A stretch of DNA of 64,000 nucleotides from Rhizobium sp. EC-SD404 (GTDB taxonomy: Bacteria; Pseudomonadota; Alphaproteobacteria; Rhizobiales; Rhizobiaceae): positions 3,023,890-3,087,889 of the forward strand of contig NZ_LR701459.1 in assembly GCF_902498825.1 (NCBI RefSeq). Direction: 5' to 3'. Of the stretch, positions 23,142-32,007 are shown piece after piece; positions within the stretch are counted from its first letter, which is position 1; the number at the start of each line of letters is the position of its first letter. The notes under the pieces were generated by a model, which saw nothing but the letters and a program-made list of their open reading frames with translations, did not search any database and was not told the origin of the DNA. The translations under genes were made by a program, and so were the position numbers.

Positions 23142-24344
23142 ATGACGATCACGACATCTGCCAGGAAAAGCCTTCTCGGCATCGGAACCGGAATTCTCGC
23201 AACGCTTCTGGCAACCAGTGCCTTCGCCCAGCAATGCGGCGGTGATTTCGGGCAGTTCCTGCAGGGGGTGCGCGCAGAAGCGGTCGCGCAGGGCCTCTCG
23301 CAGGAAGCAGCCGACCGTGTTCTCGGCAGTGCACGCCAGGACCAGCAGGTCCTCAACCACGATCGCAGCCAAAGCGTCTTCCGCATGAACTTCATCGAGT
23401 TCTCGCAGCGGATCATCAGCAACAACCGCATGCAGCAGGGTCAAGCCATGCTGCAGCGTAACGCCTCGGTCTTCGCACGCGCCGAACAGGAATTCGGCGT
23501 GCCCGGCCCGGTAATCGCGGCGTTCTGGGGCCTTGAAACCGATTTCGGCGCCGTTCAGGGCGACATCAACACCGTCAACGCACTCGCCACACTCGCCCAT
23601 GATTGCCGCCGCCCGGAACTCTTCCGTCCGCAGCTGATCGGCGCAATTTCCATGGCCGAGCGGGGCGACCTTGACCCCGCTACGATGACCGGCGCCTGGG
23701 CCGGCGAAATCGGCCAGGTGCAGATGCTGCCGGCCGACATCATCGAATTCGGCGTCGATGGCGACGGCGATGGCCATGTGAACGTCAAGACGAGCAGCGC
23801 CGATGCGATCCTGACGGGCGCGAATTTCATCCGCAGCCTCGGCTGGCGGCCGGGCGAACCCTGGCTCCAGGAAGTCACGATCCCCGAAAACCTGCCTTGG
23901 GATCGCACCGGCCTCTCCGGCAGCGCCACCGTCGGCGAATGGCAGTCGCTCGGGGTTTCACCCCGCAACGGCTCTTTGCCCGATGCCGGCATGCAGGCGC
24001 GGCTGATCATGCCTCAGGGCCGGTTCGGACCCGTCTTCCTGGCCTACCCGAATTTCGACGTCTATCTCGAGTGGAACCAGTCCTTCATCTACACGACCTC
24101 GGCTGCCTATTTCGGCACCCGCCTTGCTGGAGCCGATCGCTATGCAGCCGGCAATCCTCCTGCTGGCCTGAGCCCGGAACAGATGATGGACCTACAAGGG
24201 CGCCTCCAGGCGCGCGGTTACAATGTCGGGGACATCGACGGCATTCTGGGTGCGGGCACCCGTGATGCGGTGCGCGCCGAACAGCTTCGCCTCGGCCTCC
24301 CGGCGGACGCGTGGCCGACGCCGGAGCTGCTTTCGCAGCTCTGA
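23142..24344 (+). CDS. Lytic murein transglycosylase (MltB/SltB type) with peptidoglycan-binding domain
   Basis: This exported SLT_2 (GH103) transglycosylase has a signal peptide (to about 30, TSAFAQ), the catalytic region FWGLETDFGAVQGDINT with Glu132, GAWAGEIGQVQMLPADI, and a C-terminal peptidoglycan-binding domain (LQGRLQARGYNVGDIDGILGAGTRDAV). The 400-residue length matches soluble rhizobial MltB homologues; without a lipobox it should be periplasmic. It is convergent with the endonuclease-fold gene (7 bp gap). Confidence 0.93.
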   Translation: MTITTSARKSLLGIGTGILATLLATSAFAQQCGGDFGQFLQGVRAEAVAQGLSQEAADRVLGSARQDQQVLNHDRSQSVFRMNFIEFSQRIISNNRMQQGQAMLQRNASVFARAEQEFGVPGPVIAAFWGLETDFGAVQGDINTVNALATLAHDCRRPELFRPQLIGAISMAERGDLDPATMTGAWAGEIGQVQMLPADIIEFGVDGDGDGHVNVKTSSADAILTGANFIRSLGWRPGEPWLQEVTIPENLPWDRTGLSGSATVGEWQSLGVSPRNGSLPDAGMQARLIMPQGRFGPVFLAYPNFDVYLEWNQSFIYTTSAAYFGTRLAGADRYAAGNPPAGLSPEQMMDLQGRLQARGYNVGDIDGILGAGTRDAVRAEQLRLGLPADAWPTPELLSQL

Positions 24345-24351
24345 CGGAGCG

Positions 24352-25164
24352 TCATTCCATCTCGAGCAGAAGCGGCCGGTGGTCTGAAACCTCCGGCCGT
24401 TCGACCACGTGGAAGCCGACGACCTGCACCGCGGTATTGGTCAGCATATAGTCGGCGAAACGCACGTCCTTCGAATAATGGGAGGTGCGCGTGTCGGTGA
24501 AACCATTCGCGGTCACCAGATCGGCGAGCCCGGCCTCACCGAGGATCTCGAAGGTGCGGCTGCCCGGCAAGACGTTGAAATCGCCGCAAACGACCAGCGG
24601 TTCACCCTCTGCCCAGACCTGCCGGACGAGACGCAGAAGCGATCGCGCCTGCGCGTCGCGTTGTTCCGTATCGGACTTGCCGGCCAGATCGCGCAGGCCA
24701 TGCACGTGACAGACGGTGAGCGTGCGACTGCCCGCTGCATCGTAAAGCCGAACGCAATGGGCGTTGCGAGGCCTTGGATGAGCACCGAAGCCCTCGGCAG
24801 AAAACGAGCCATGTACGAAATCTACGCCTTGGCTGACCACGGCCAACGAGCGGCGCACGAATGTCGCAAGTCCGAAGAGTGTCGGCACCCATTGGTCACC
24901 GACGAACAGGTCGCCGGTCGCGTTGGGTGCAAAGAAGGCATCGTGCTCGGGCAGCGCCGCGCGGATCTCCTCAAAGAGGTTCGTGCGCTGGGCAAGTTCG
25001 TTATCGCCGTCGCGATAGGCGGACCATCGGGACACCGTCGAAGCCGGGTCTCGCACGATCTCCTGCAGACAATAGATATCGGCGTTACATGCAGCGAGAT
25101 ATTCGAGAAGCGGCTGGTGCAGTCGGCCGCCCCAGGCGTTGAGCGAGACGATCCGCAGCGTCAT
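24352..25164 (-). CDS. Endonuclease/exonuclease/phosphatase family protein
   Basis: The 270-residue protein has the DNase I-like fold motifs in order: LNAWGG near the start, CLQEIV, LTVCHVHGLRDL, GDFNVLPGS, and the terminal SDHRPLLLE with the catalytic Asp-His. Substrates of this superfamily include DNA, phosphoinositides and sphingomyelin, and nothing here picks one. No signal peptide. It lies 3 bp after the stop of the ODC-like decarboxylase gene, so the two are probably co-transcribed. Confidence 0.85.
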   Translation of the reverse strand: MTLRIVSLNAWGGRLHQPLLEYLAACNADIYCLQEIVRDPASTVSRWSAYRDGDNELAQRTNLFEEIRAALPEHDAFFAPNATGDLFVGDQWVPTLFGLATFVRRSLAVVSQGVDFVHGSFSAEGFGAHPRPRNAHCVRLYDAAGSRTLTVCHVHGLRDLAGKSDTEQRDAQARSLLRLVRQVWAEGEPLVVCGDFNVLPGSRTFEILGEAGLADLVTANGFTDTRTSHYSKDVRFADYMLTNTAVQVVGFHVVERPEVSDHRPLLLEME

Positions 25165-25167
25165 GGC

Positions 25168-26388
25168 TCAAGAGGCCATCGTTTCCAGGCTGGCGAAGCC
25201 TTCGGGGGCGCCTTCGTCTCCGAACGCGGTCGTGACTTCCACGAAATCGTCCGGATAGAAACCGTTGAAGCGCGTGCGCAGCGACAGTGAGTAAGCGCCG
25301 ATATGGCCGATCTCGATCCAATCGCCCGTATCCACCGTTTCCGGCAACCAGAACGGCCGCGACAGGATGTCGACGCTGTCGCAGGTAGCGCCGCAGACCT
25401 TGAAGGGCACCACGTTCTCGGGATCGCCATTGCGTGATTTGCGCGCGGGGTCCGGGATGAAACGGGCTGGCAGCGTGATCTTGCCGGTCCAGCTGTCCGA
25501 CAGCGAAGCCCAGATGCCGTCATTGATATAAAGCCGCCGTCCCTTGCGCAGCAAAACCCTGACGACCAGCGAAAAGGAACGCGCGACGATCGCTCTGCCC
25601 GGCTCGGCGACGAGCGGCAGTGTCTTGAAACCCCAATCGGTCAGATTGACGTCGAGGCGCTCCAGCAGTTCGTCGATGCTTGGAAAGTCGGGCTTCTTGC
25701 GATTGGGGTCGTGACCATATTCGGCAGGAAAGCCGCCGCCGACGTCCAGGCCGGCGAGCGAGACACCCGCACGACTGCGCACCCAATCTGCGGATGCCAA
25801 CGCGCGCTCGTAAGATTCCGATTCGGCGATCTGGCTTCCCACATGGAAGCACAGCCCAACCTTGAAGCCGATGCGATCGAGGCGCTGGACCAGTTCCACC
25901 GCATGGCCAGGCGCGGCGCCGAATTTCTTCGAAAGTTCGTAGGCCGCGTGCCCCTTGGTCTGAAGCCGGACGAATATGGTGAAGTCCGCCGGATCGAGAT
26001 CGAGCGCCCGCACGATGCGCAGCACCTTGGCGATCTCGTCTTCATGATCGAGCGACATCACCCGTATGCCGTAGGTCTCGAGCGCAAGGCGGATGTCCGA
26101 CTGCGCCTTGACCGGATGCATGTAGAGCATCTCGGCATCCTTGGAGGCGGCGCGAACGGCCGCAAATTCGGCGGGGGACGCCACGTCGAAGATTTTCACG
26201 CCCGCCTTGACCAGGGTTTCGAGCACCATCGGCTCGCCATTGGTCTTCACCGCATAGGCAGTCTCGCCCGGAAACTGGCGCATGAAGCGCTGCGCATCCT
26301 CGACGAGAACTTTCGGCCGAAAACAATAGAGCGGCGCGTCTGGCCTCAGCGTGAGCGCCGCCTCGGTTCCGGTCGTGAATCGCTGCAT
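25168..26388 (-). CDS. PLP-dependent ornithine/lysine decarboxylase (fold type III)
   Basis: This alanine-racemase-fold group IV decarboxylase probably makes putrescine (or cadaverine). Lys48 in AYAVKTN is the PLP lysine, CFHVGSQ and DVGGGFPAEYG line the cofactor site, EPGRAIV binds phosphate, and CGATCDSVD carries the active-site cysteine. The 406-residue length is near eukaryotic-type ODC and rhizobial lysine/ornithine decarboxylases. Diaminopimelate or carboxynorspermidine decarboxylase is less likely. The upstream region to 26656 has no gene on this strand. Confidence 0.87.
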   Translation of the reverse strand: MQRFTTGTEAALTLRPDAPLYCFRPKVLVEDAQRFMRQFPGETAYAVKTNGEPMVLETLVKAGVKIFDVASPAEFAAVRAASKDAEMLYMHPVKAQSDIRLALETYGIRVMSLDHEDEIAKVLRIVRALDLDPADFTIFVRLQTKGHAAYELSKKFGAAPGHAVELVQRLDRIGFKVGLCFHVGSQIAESESYERALASADWVRSRAGVSLAGLDVGGGFPAEYGHDPNRKKPDFPSIDELLERLDVNLTDWGFKTLPLVAEPGRAIVARSFSLVVRVLLRKGRRLYINDGIWASLSDSWTGKITLPARFIPDPARKSRNGDPENVVPFKVCGATCDSVDILSRPFWLPETVDTGDWIEIGHIGAYSLSLRTRFNGFYPDDFVEVTTAFGDEGAPEGFASLETMAS

Positions 26389-26656
26389 GGGGTCGGCTCC
26401 TGATGATGGCGGACGCTATCAGTTTGTCACTGAGGGTAAAGGTCGGCGGTCGAATCCACTCCAGGCGGTGCGGCGCGAACACGTTATCCACCCTTCCTAC
26501 GCCTGCGACGATGGCAACAAGATGAAAACAAAACAGCGCGCTAGCGGCAAAATTGAAATCATTCGTATCGCGCCGTATCGCAGTGCAGCAACGAATTCCC
26601 TTTTCGCGCTACGTGTTAACACCTATTATCAGGAGGTTAACTGCGAGGAGGTGACT
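26389..26656. promoter_or_regulatory. Divergent intergenic region before the decarboxylase and the 25-aa peptide
   Basis: No coding sequence is supported here. It should hold promoters for both flanking genes. GTTAAC occurs at 26615-26620 and 26636-26641, flanking an inner CCT/AGG pair, which gives a dyad just before the peptide gene. Two SD-like AGGAGG stretches (26631 and 26646) lie in tandem before the peptide start. Confidence 0.4.
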
Positions 26657-26734
26657 ATGAGACTGACGCAACAGTTCAATGTCGTCATGATCTGTGCCGC
26701 GTTCGCTTTCATCGGGGGCATGCTCTTCATCTGA
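26657..26734 (+). CDS. 25-residue single-pass membrane peptide
   Basis: The peptide MRLTQQFNVVMICAAFAFIG ends GMLFI: a short basic N-terminus followed by one hydrophobic helix of about 17 residues. A near-perfect ribosome binding site (GAGGAGGTG, 5 bases before the ATG) and a strong terminator 68 bp after the stop argue for a real, well-translated gene. I recall similar tiny proteins annotated as hypothetical in Rhizobiales, but cannot confirm it here. It could be a membrane-protein partner or regulator of the neighbouring decarboxylase; that is speculation. Confidence 0.7.
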   Translation: MRLTQQFNVVMICAAFAFIGGMLFI

Positions 26735-26801
26735 AGGGACATTCGCCTGAAGGGACTAGGGCTCGAAAGCGCCTTCATTACGTAGACCCAGCAAGAATAG
26801 G

Positions 26802-26835
26802 AAAAGGGGATCGTCTCGTCGGCGATCCCCTTTTT
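26802..26835 (+). terminator. Rho-independent terminator after the 25-aa peptide
   Basis: AAAAGGGGATCG, a 9-base loop, CGATCCCCTTTT, then a T-rich tail (TCCTTTTTCC). The arms form a 12 bp stem including A-T pairs. It also lies downstream of metF on the other strand and may serve both. Confidence 0.85.
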
Positions 26836-26879
26836 CCTTTTTCCGACTAAGCCGCCGGTGAAAGCTTCCTAGCCCCAGA

Positions 26880-27803
26880 TCATGCAGCTGCGACGGACTT
26901 GTCTTCCGCCTGCGGCGCCCGGCTGCGCAAGCCGAGCAAATGGCAGATCGCATAGACGAGCTGGGCCCGGTTCATCGTGTAGAAATGGAAGTCGTGAACG
27001 CCGCGCTCGACGAGGTCCATGACCTGATCGGCAGCAAGCGCGGCGGCGATCAGCGAACGGGTCTGCGCATCGTCTTCCAACCCATCGAACCGTTCGGCGA
27101 GCCATGCCGGGACCGACGCCCCGCACATGCCGGCAAATCGCGCCACCTGCCCGAAATTGTGGATCGGCAGGATGCCGGGAACAATCGGAATGTAAATCCC
27201 CGCGCGACGGACGCGCTCGACGTAACGCTCATAGGTATCGTTGTCGAAGAAGAACTGCGTGATCGCCCGCGTCGCGCCGTTGTCCACCTTGCGCTTCAGC
27301 ATGTCGATGTCGGTCATGAAATCCGGGCTTTCCGGATGCTTTTCCGGATAGGCGGAAACGGAAATCTCGAAATCGGCAAAAGCTTTCAAGCCGGCCACGA
27401 GCTCTGCCGCGTTGGCATAGCCATCCGCATGTGGCTTGAAGCGCGTGCCGATGCCGCCGGACGGATCACCACGCAGCGCCACGAAATGGCGGACGCCTAC
27501 GTCCCAAAACTCACGAACGACCGCATCGACCTCTTCCCGGCTAGCATCGACGCAGGTCAGATGCGCCGCGGTCGCCAACGTGGTCTCGCGATGAATGCGA
27601 CTGACGGTGTTCAGCGTCGGCTGCTTGGTCGAGCCGCCGGCCCCGTAGGTCACCGAGACGAAATCCGGATTGAAAGGCGCGAGCTTCGACACGCTTTCGA
27701 AAAGCTGCGTCTCCATGTCCCCAGTCTTCGGCGGGAAGAACTCGAAGGAGACATTGATCCGGTCGGCGCTGAGCGAAGGGCTTGATCTTCTAAGGAGCGA
27801 CAT
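26880..27803 (-). CDS. metF: 5,10-methylenetetrahydrofolate reductase MetF
   Basis: MetF is the FAD enzyme that makes 5-methyl-THF for methionine synthesis. The 307-residue protein has the (beta/alpha)8 MTHFR motifs FEFFPPKTGDME (21-32), VTYGAGGSTKQPTL (53-66), ALRGDPSGGIG, and ITQFFFDNDTY. Its start is 2 bp after the stop of the ArsR-methyltransferase gene, so the regulator and metF form one operon. Control by that regulator through the palindrome at 28841 is inferred. Confidence 0.96.
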   Translation of the reverse strand: MSLLRRSSPSLSADRINVSFEFFPPKTGDMETQLFESVSKLAPFNPDFVSVTYGAGGSTKQPTLNTVSRIHRETTLATAAHLTCVDASREEVDAVVREFWDVGVRHFVALRGDPSGGIGTRFKPHADGYANAAELVAGLKAFADFEISVSAYPEKHPESPDFMTDIDMLKRKVDNGATRAITQFFFDNDTYERYVERVRRAGIYIPIVPGILPIHNFGQVARFAGMCGASVPAWLAERFDGLEDDAQTRSLIAAALAADQVMDLVERGVHDFHFYTMNRAQLVYAICHLLGLRSRAPQAEDKSVAAA

Positions 27804-27805
27804 GG

Positions 27806-28831
27806 TCAGGCAAGTCCCTTGGTGACATCGGCGCTCTCGTCGCCGGCAATGAGAAGACGCGGATCGCGTGCGAGCCAGATGGTGACGGTCAGCGTTTCGC
27901 TGCCCTCCTCTTCCGGCTCAAGATCGACGATCCGTTCGATGGACAGACCGGCCGAGCGCATGGCATCGCCGATCGTCTGGTGCGCAAATCCGAGGCGGAC
28001 ATGGGCATGCTCTTCCCGCAGCCGCTCCAGTTCGTGCGGCGCGAAGTCGACGATGATCAGCCGCCCGCCGGGCCGCAGCATGCGCGCTGCCTCCGCAATC
28101 GCGTCGTCTGGTGACTGCAGGTAGTGCAGAACCTGATGGATCGTCACGAGATCGAAGGTCTCGCGGTCAAGCGGCAGGTTAAAGATGTCGCCATGGCGCA
28201 CCGAGGCGTGGCTGAGCCCGTTGCGATCGAGGTTCGCACGCGCGACGGCAAGCATGTCCCGGCTGGCATCCACGCCGATACCGCGACGGTAAAGCCCTTG
28301 GAAAAGCTGGAGGATGCGCCCCGTACCAGTACCGAGATCGAGCATGGAATCGAAGGGCGTCGTACCGACCAGCTCCGTTAATGCCGCCTCGACGCGGTCG
28401 TCGCTCACATGCAGCGAGCGCAGATCGTCCCAGCTTTCGGCGTTGCGGGAGAAATAGGACTGCGCCTTTTCGGACCGGATTTTCTGGACTGCGCGAAGAC
28501 GCTCCGCGTCGCGCGCCAGAATGGCATCATTGGCCGAGATGGCATCGATCAGAAGTCGGGCAAGACCGGCCGCCCGCCCCTCGCTCGTCAGCCTGAAATA
28601 GGCCCAGGCGCCTTCCTGATACCGCTCGATCAGGCCCGCTTCGCCAAGAAGCTTGAGATGGCGCGAAATACGGGGCTGCGATTGGCCGAGAATGTCGGTA
28701 AGATCGGTCACCGTAAGATCGCTCGTCGCCAGCAGCCAGAGCAAGCGCATGCGCGTCTGCTCACCGGCGGCTTTCAACAGGTCCACGATTTCGTCGAGAC
28801 CGAGTTTGTAGTGATCGAGCATTCGGGACAT
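27806..28831 (-). CDS. ArsR-type regulator fused to SAM methyltransferase domain (SahR-like)
   Basis: Residues about 10-95 form a winged helix-turn-helix of the ArsR family (GEQTRMRLLWLLATSDLTVTDLTDILGQSQPRISRHLKLLGEAGLIERY). Residues about 130-330 form a class I SAM-binding domain (LDLGTGTGR, VDFAPHELERL). In alphaproteobacteria such fusions control methionine-cycle genes in response to S-adenosylhomocysteine or SAM (SahR regulon). It precedes metF by 2 bp and a perfect palindrome lies just upstream of its start. The start may be the ATG at 28831 or 28822; neither has a strong ribosome site. Confidence 0.88.
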   Translation of the reverse strand: MSRMLDHYKLGLDEIVDLLKAAGEQTRMRLLWLLATSDLTVTDLTDILGQSQPRISRHLKLLGEAGLIERYQEGAWAYFRLTSEGRAAGLARLLIDAISANDAILARDAERLRAVQKIRSEKAQSYFSRNAESWDDLRSLHVSDDRVEAALTELVGTTPFDSMLDLGTGTGRILQLFQGLYRRGIGVDASRDMLAVARANLDRNGLSHASVRHGDIFNLPLDRETFDLVTIHQVLHYLQSPDDAIAEAARMLRPGGRLIIVDFAPHELERLREEHAHVRLGFAHQTIGDAMRSAGLSIERIVDLEPEEEGSETLTVTIWLARDPRLLIAGDESADVTKGLA

Positions 28832-28840
28832 CCAAAAACG

Positions 28841-28860
28841 ATATAAAGATATCTTTATAT
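28841..28860. promoter_or_regulatory. 20-bp palindromic operator of the metF operon
   Basis: ATATAAAGATATCTTTATAT is a perfect palindrome, AT-rich within GC-rich DNA, 10 bp upstream of the regulator's start. It has the size and symmetry of an ArsR-family site and is the probable autoregulatory operator. Confidence 0.8.
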
Positions 28861-28913
28861 GTTTCTGAGGCCGGTTGCAAGCCGGTCGAAGCCTCTGTCC
28901 GCAGCGATATCGT

Positions 28914-29531
28914 TCAGGCGCGATAGATCCACTGTTCCGGAACCTGCACCTTCACGCCTTCGCCCGCACTGATCCGACCGGGCTTCTCCACCCAGGCGAC
29001 GAGCCCGCGGCGACGCTTGGCGGCATCCTTGAAAGACAGCGCGAGTGCGGTGTGATCGTGATCTGGAAAATGATCCGCGATCGAGTTGCCGGACAGCCGG
29101 CAAGGCGCGTTTTGCCCGTCGATCTTCAAGGTGACGCCGTTTGCGAAGAACAGCAGTGTGCGCGGCGGCAGCATGGAAAGCTGCGGGATGCCTTCGAGCG
29201 CGAGATTGGCGCCGATCCATTCAGGGCGGATGCGATCGATGCCCATGTCGACCGCCGCCATCGCCAGTTCGTCCGCAGCGACGATGCTGACCTGCCGTTC
29301 GTTTCGGATTTCCGTCCCGCGCGGATACCAAGGCTCACGCCCGCCGGAACGCCGCGTTGCCCCCGCATGAAAGTCGCCGGCAATGCCTTCGAACGTCAGA
29401 TCGAGGGTCTCGACCGGCTGGGATACGAAGTCGTCGCCGACGGCCGCGAACAGACCCCCAACCACCGCGGAAAGCCGCCGACCCGATGTGACGTCATAGG
29501 GCAGGTCAAACATTTCGCTTTGCATAGTCAT
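28914..29531 (-). CDS. MOSC domain protein
   Basis: MOSC (molybdenum cofactor sulfurase C-terminal) proteins bind Moco or move sulfur in reactions that need Moco. The 205-residue protein shows the MOSC pattern: GIAGDFHAGATRRSGGREPWYPRGTEIRNERQ, EWIGANLALEGI, and the conserved cysteine in GQNAPCRLSG. It is a stand-alone MOSC protein of the YiiM/CinA class with no attached domain. A role with the Moco enzyme at 59-63 kb is possible, but the two are not linked by position. Confidence 0.88.
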   Translation of the reverse strand: MTMQSEMFDLPYDVTSGRRLSAVVGGLFAAVGDDFVSQPVETLDLTFEGIAGDFHAGATRRSGGREPWYPRGTEIRNERQVSIVAADELAMAAVDMGIDRIRPEWIGANLALEGIPQLSMLPPRTLLFFANGVTLKIDGQNAPCRLSGNSIADHFPDHDHTALALSFKDAAKRRRGLVAWVEKPGRISAGEGVKVQVPEQWIYRA

Positions 29532-29567
29532 GGAAACTCTCTCACCCGCTTCGATAGGAATGCACGG

Positions 29568-30248
29568 CTACCAAGCCAGCTCACTGCCGTCATAAGCCCA
29601 AAACCGTCCCGAACGCTTCAAATCGAGATCTGCGGCAAGTTGAAGAATACCCGAGGCACTGGTTGCCGCATCGATATCCGCACCGGTACCGCCCATGTCG
29701 GTCCGAACCCAACCGGGATGAACTGCCGCGACCGCAATTCCGCGGGGCAACAGGTCTGTAGCAAGCCCTTGGAGAACCTTGTTCAAGGCTGCCTTGGACG
29801 CACGATAAGCGATGTGATCGGATTTAGCGTAGGACAGGGAACCCATCCGACTGGAAAGAACCAGAATCCGGCCGCGCTCAGATGCCCTCATTTTCGGTAG
29901 GAACGCTTGAATGACGTGCAAAGGCGCGAGCGTGTTCACGATCAAAGTGTGCTCAAACCCGGCAAAATCCATATCCAGCGTCGACTGTCGCTCCGGACCG
30001 ATGATGCCAGCACAATGGATCAAACAATCGATCGGCCCGCTGATAAGCGAGGCAGCCCGCTCGATCGCCGGCCGATCGGTGACGTCGAATAAGACCGGAT
30101 CGAACTGCGAGCCTAACGAAGATCGCAGTTCTTCGGCCTGCTCTGCAGTGCGAACCGAACCGATCACGCGGGCTCCGCTTGCCAGCGCCTGACGCGCGAG
30201 TTGGAAGCCGATCCCTCTCCCAACCCCCGTGATCAGATAGGTCTCCAT
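29568..30248 (-). CDS. Short-chain dehydrogenase/reductase
   Basis: This classical SDR oxidoreductase of 226 residues has the nucleotide loop TGVGRGIG (7-14), an HCAGI motif, the catalytic Ser in LVLSSRMGS and YRASK as the Tyr-x3-Lys pair. Substrate is not predictable; it resembles the small C-factor-like SDRs. It starts 7 bp after the ettA stop and ends 36 bp before the MOSC gene on the same strand. Confidence 0.88.
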   Translation of the reverse strand: METYLITGVGRGIGFQLARQALASGARVIGSVRTAEQAEELRSSLGSQFDPVLFDVTDRPAIERAASLISGPIDCLIHCAGIIGPERQSTLDMDFAGFEHTLIVNTLAPLHVIQAFLPKMRASERGRILVLSSRMGSLSYAKSDHIAYRASKAALNKVLQGLATDLLPRGIAVAAVHPGWVRTDMGGTGADIDAATSASGILQLAADLDLKRSGRFWAYDGSELAW

Positions 30249-30255
30249 TGGTCTT

Positions 30256-31905
30256 TTACCGTGTCAGGCGCTTGTAGGTCACCCGGCGAGGATTGACGCT
30301 TTCGGCTCCGAGACGGCGGACCTTGTCTTTCTCGTAGTCTTCGAAATTGCCCTCGAACCATTCGACGTGGCTATCGCCTTCGAACGCCAGGATGTGGGTC
30401 GCGAGCCTGTCGAGGAACATGCGATCGTGGCTGATGATGACGGCGCAGCCGGCGTAGCTTTCCAGCGCATCTTCGAGCGCGGCCAGCGTTTCGGTGTCGA
30501 GGTCGTTCGTCGGTTCGTCGAGCAGCAGCACGTTGCCGCCGGTCTTCAGCATCTTGGCAAGGTGCACGCGGTTGCGCTGGCCGCCGGAGAGGTTGCCGAC
30601 CTTCTGCTGCTGGTCGCCGCCGCGGAAGTTGAACGACGAGCAATAGGCGCGCGTGTTGGCTTCATGCTTGCCGAGCTTCACGACTTCGGCGCCGCCGGAG
30701 ATTTCCTCCCAGACGGTCTTGTCCGGATCGAGCGCATCGCGGCTTTGGTCGACGTAGCCCAGCTTGACCGTGTCTCCGACGCGGATGGAGCCTTCATCGG
30801 GCTTTTCCTGACCGGTGATCATCTTGAACAGCGTGGTCTTTCCTGCGCCGTTCGGGCCGATGACGCCGACGATGCCGCCGGGCGGCAGCTTGAATTCGAG
30901 GTTTTCGATCAGTAGCCGATCGCCGAACCCCTTCGACAGGTTCTCCACCTCGATAACGACGTTACCCAGCCGATCGCCATGCGGGATGACGATCTGCGTA
31001 TCGGTCGGGCGACGATTGTCGGCAGCTGCCAGCAGATCCTCGAACGCGGCGATACGGGCTTTCGATTTGGATTGCCGCGCCTTCGGGCTCGATCCCATCC
31101 ACTCGCGTTCGCGGGTGATCGCCTTCTGGCGGGCATCGTCCTCACGGCCTTCCTGCTTGAGCCGCTTGGCCTTGGCTTCGAGGTATTTGGTGTAATTACC
31201 CTCGTACGGAATTCCGCGGCCGCGATCGAGTTCGAGGATCCAGCCGGTGACATTGTCGAGGAAGTAGCGATCGTGGGTGATGATCATCACGGCGCCTGGA
31301 TACTGACGCAGGTGCTTTTCCAGCCACGCGGTGGTCTCGGCGTCCAGATGGTTCGTCGGCTCGTCGAGCAGAAGCAGGTCGGGCTCGCGCAGCAGAAGCT
31401 GGCAGAGCGCAACGCGGCGGCGCTCACCGCCCGACAGGCTCGTTACGCTGGCCTCCTTGGGCGGGCAGCCGAGCGCTTCCATCGCCATCTCGACCTGTTG
31501 TTCGAGATCCCAGAGGTTCAGTCGGTCCATCTCGTCCTGCAACTGTGCGGACTCGTCGGCCGTCTCGTCGGAATAGTTCATCATCAGTTCGTTGTAACGG
31601 TCGATGATCGCGGTCTTGCGCGCCACGCCCGTCATGATGTTGCCGAACACGTCCAGTGCCGGATCCAAGTCAGGCTCCTGCGCCAGGTAGCCGACGGTGG
31701 CGCCTTCAGCGAGCCAGGCTTCGCCGGAATATTCCTTGTCGATGCCGGCCATGATCTTGAGCACGGTCGACTTACCGGCCCCGTTGGGACCGAGAATGCC
31801 GATTTTCGCATCGGGGTAGAACGACAGGTGCAGGTTCTCGAGCACCTTCTTTGCACCGTAAGCCTTGTTGAGGCCGGCCATGTGGTAGATGAATTGACGT
31901 GCCAT
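30256..31905 (-). CDS. ettA: Energy-dependent translational throttle protein EttA (ABC-F)
   Basis: EttA is an ABC-F ATPase that binds the ribosomal E site and gates early elongation according to ATP/ADP. The 549-residue protein has two ATPase cassettes with GPNGAGKST and LSGGERRRVALCQ in the first, GPNGAGKTT and LSGGQRNRVHLAK in the second, and no membrane segment. It keeps the EttA-type linker and the family's typical MARQFIYHMAGLNKAYGAKK N-terminus. Length and motifs match E. coli EttA (555 residues). Confidence 0.96.
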   Translation of the reverse strand: MARQFIYHMAGLNKAYGAKKVLENLHLSFYPDAKIGILGPNGAGKSTVLKIMAGIDKEYSGEAWLAEGATVGYLAQEPDLDPALDVFGNIMTGVARKTAIIDRYNELMMNYSDETADESAQLQDEMDRLNLWDLEQQVEMAMEALGCPPKEASVTSLSGGERRRVALCQLLLREPDLLLLDEPTNHLDAETTAWLEKHLRQYPGAVMIITHDRYFLDNVTGWILELDRGRGIPYEGNYTKYLEAKAKRLKQEGREDDARQKAITREREWMGSSPKARQSKSKARIAAFEDLLAAADNRRPTDTQIVIPHGDRLGNVVIEVENLSKGFGDRLLIENLEFKLPPGGIVGVIGPNGAGKTTLFKMITGQEKPDEGSIRVGDTVKLGYVDQSRDALDPDKTVWEEISGGAEVVKLGKHEANTRAYCSSFNFRGGDQQQKVGNLSGGQRNRVHLAKMLKTGGNVLLLDEPTNDLDTETLAALEDALESYAGCAVIISHDRMFLDRLATHILAFEGDSHVEWFEGNFEDYEKDKVRRLGAESVNPRRVTYKRLTR

Positions 31906-32007
31906 GAGGGCGCGATCTTTCCTGTAACGAACGTGGATCTGTGGGGGCGCTTTGCGATTGGCCCGCTTTTATGCAATCCGGGCGCCGCTATCAATGCGTA
32001 TCGGCAA

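Noticed and set aside
28832..28913. SAM or SAH riboswitch before the metF operon
   Set aside because: The gap is only about 80 bp, dominated by the palindrome, and shows no conserved riboswitch core; protein-based control explains it.
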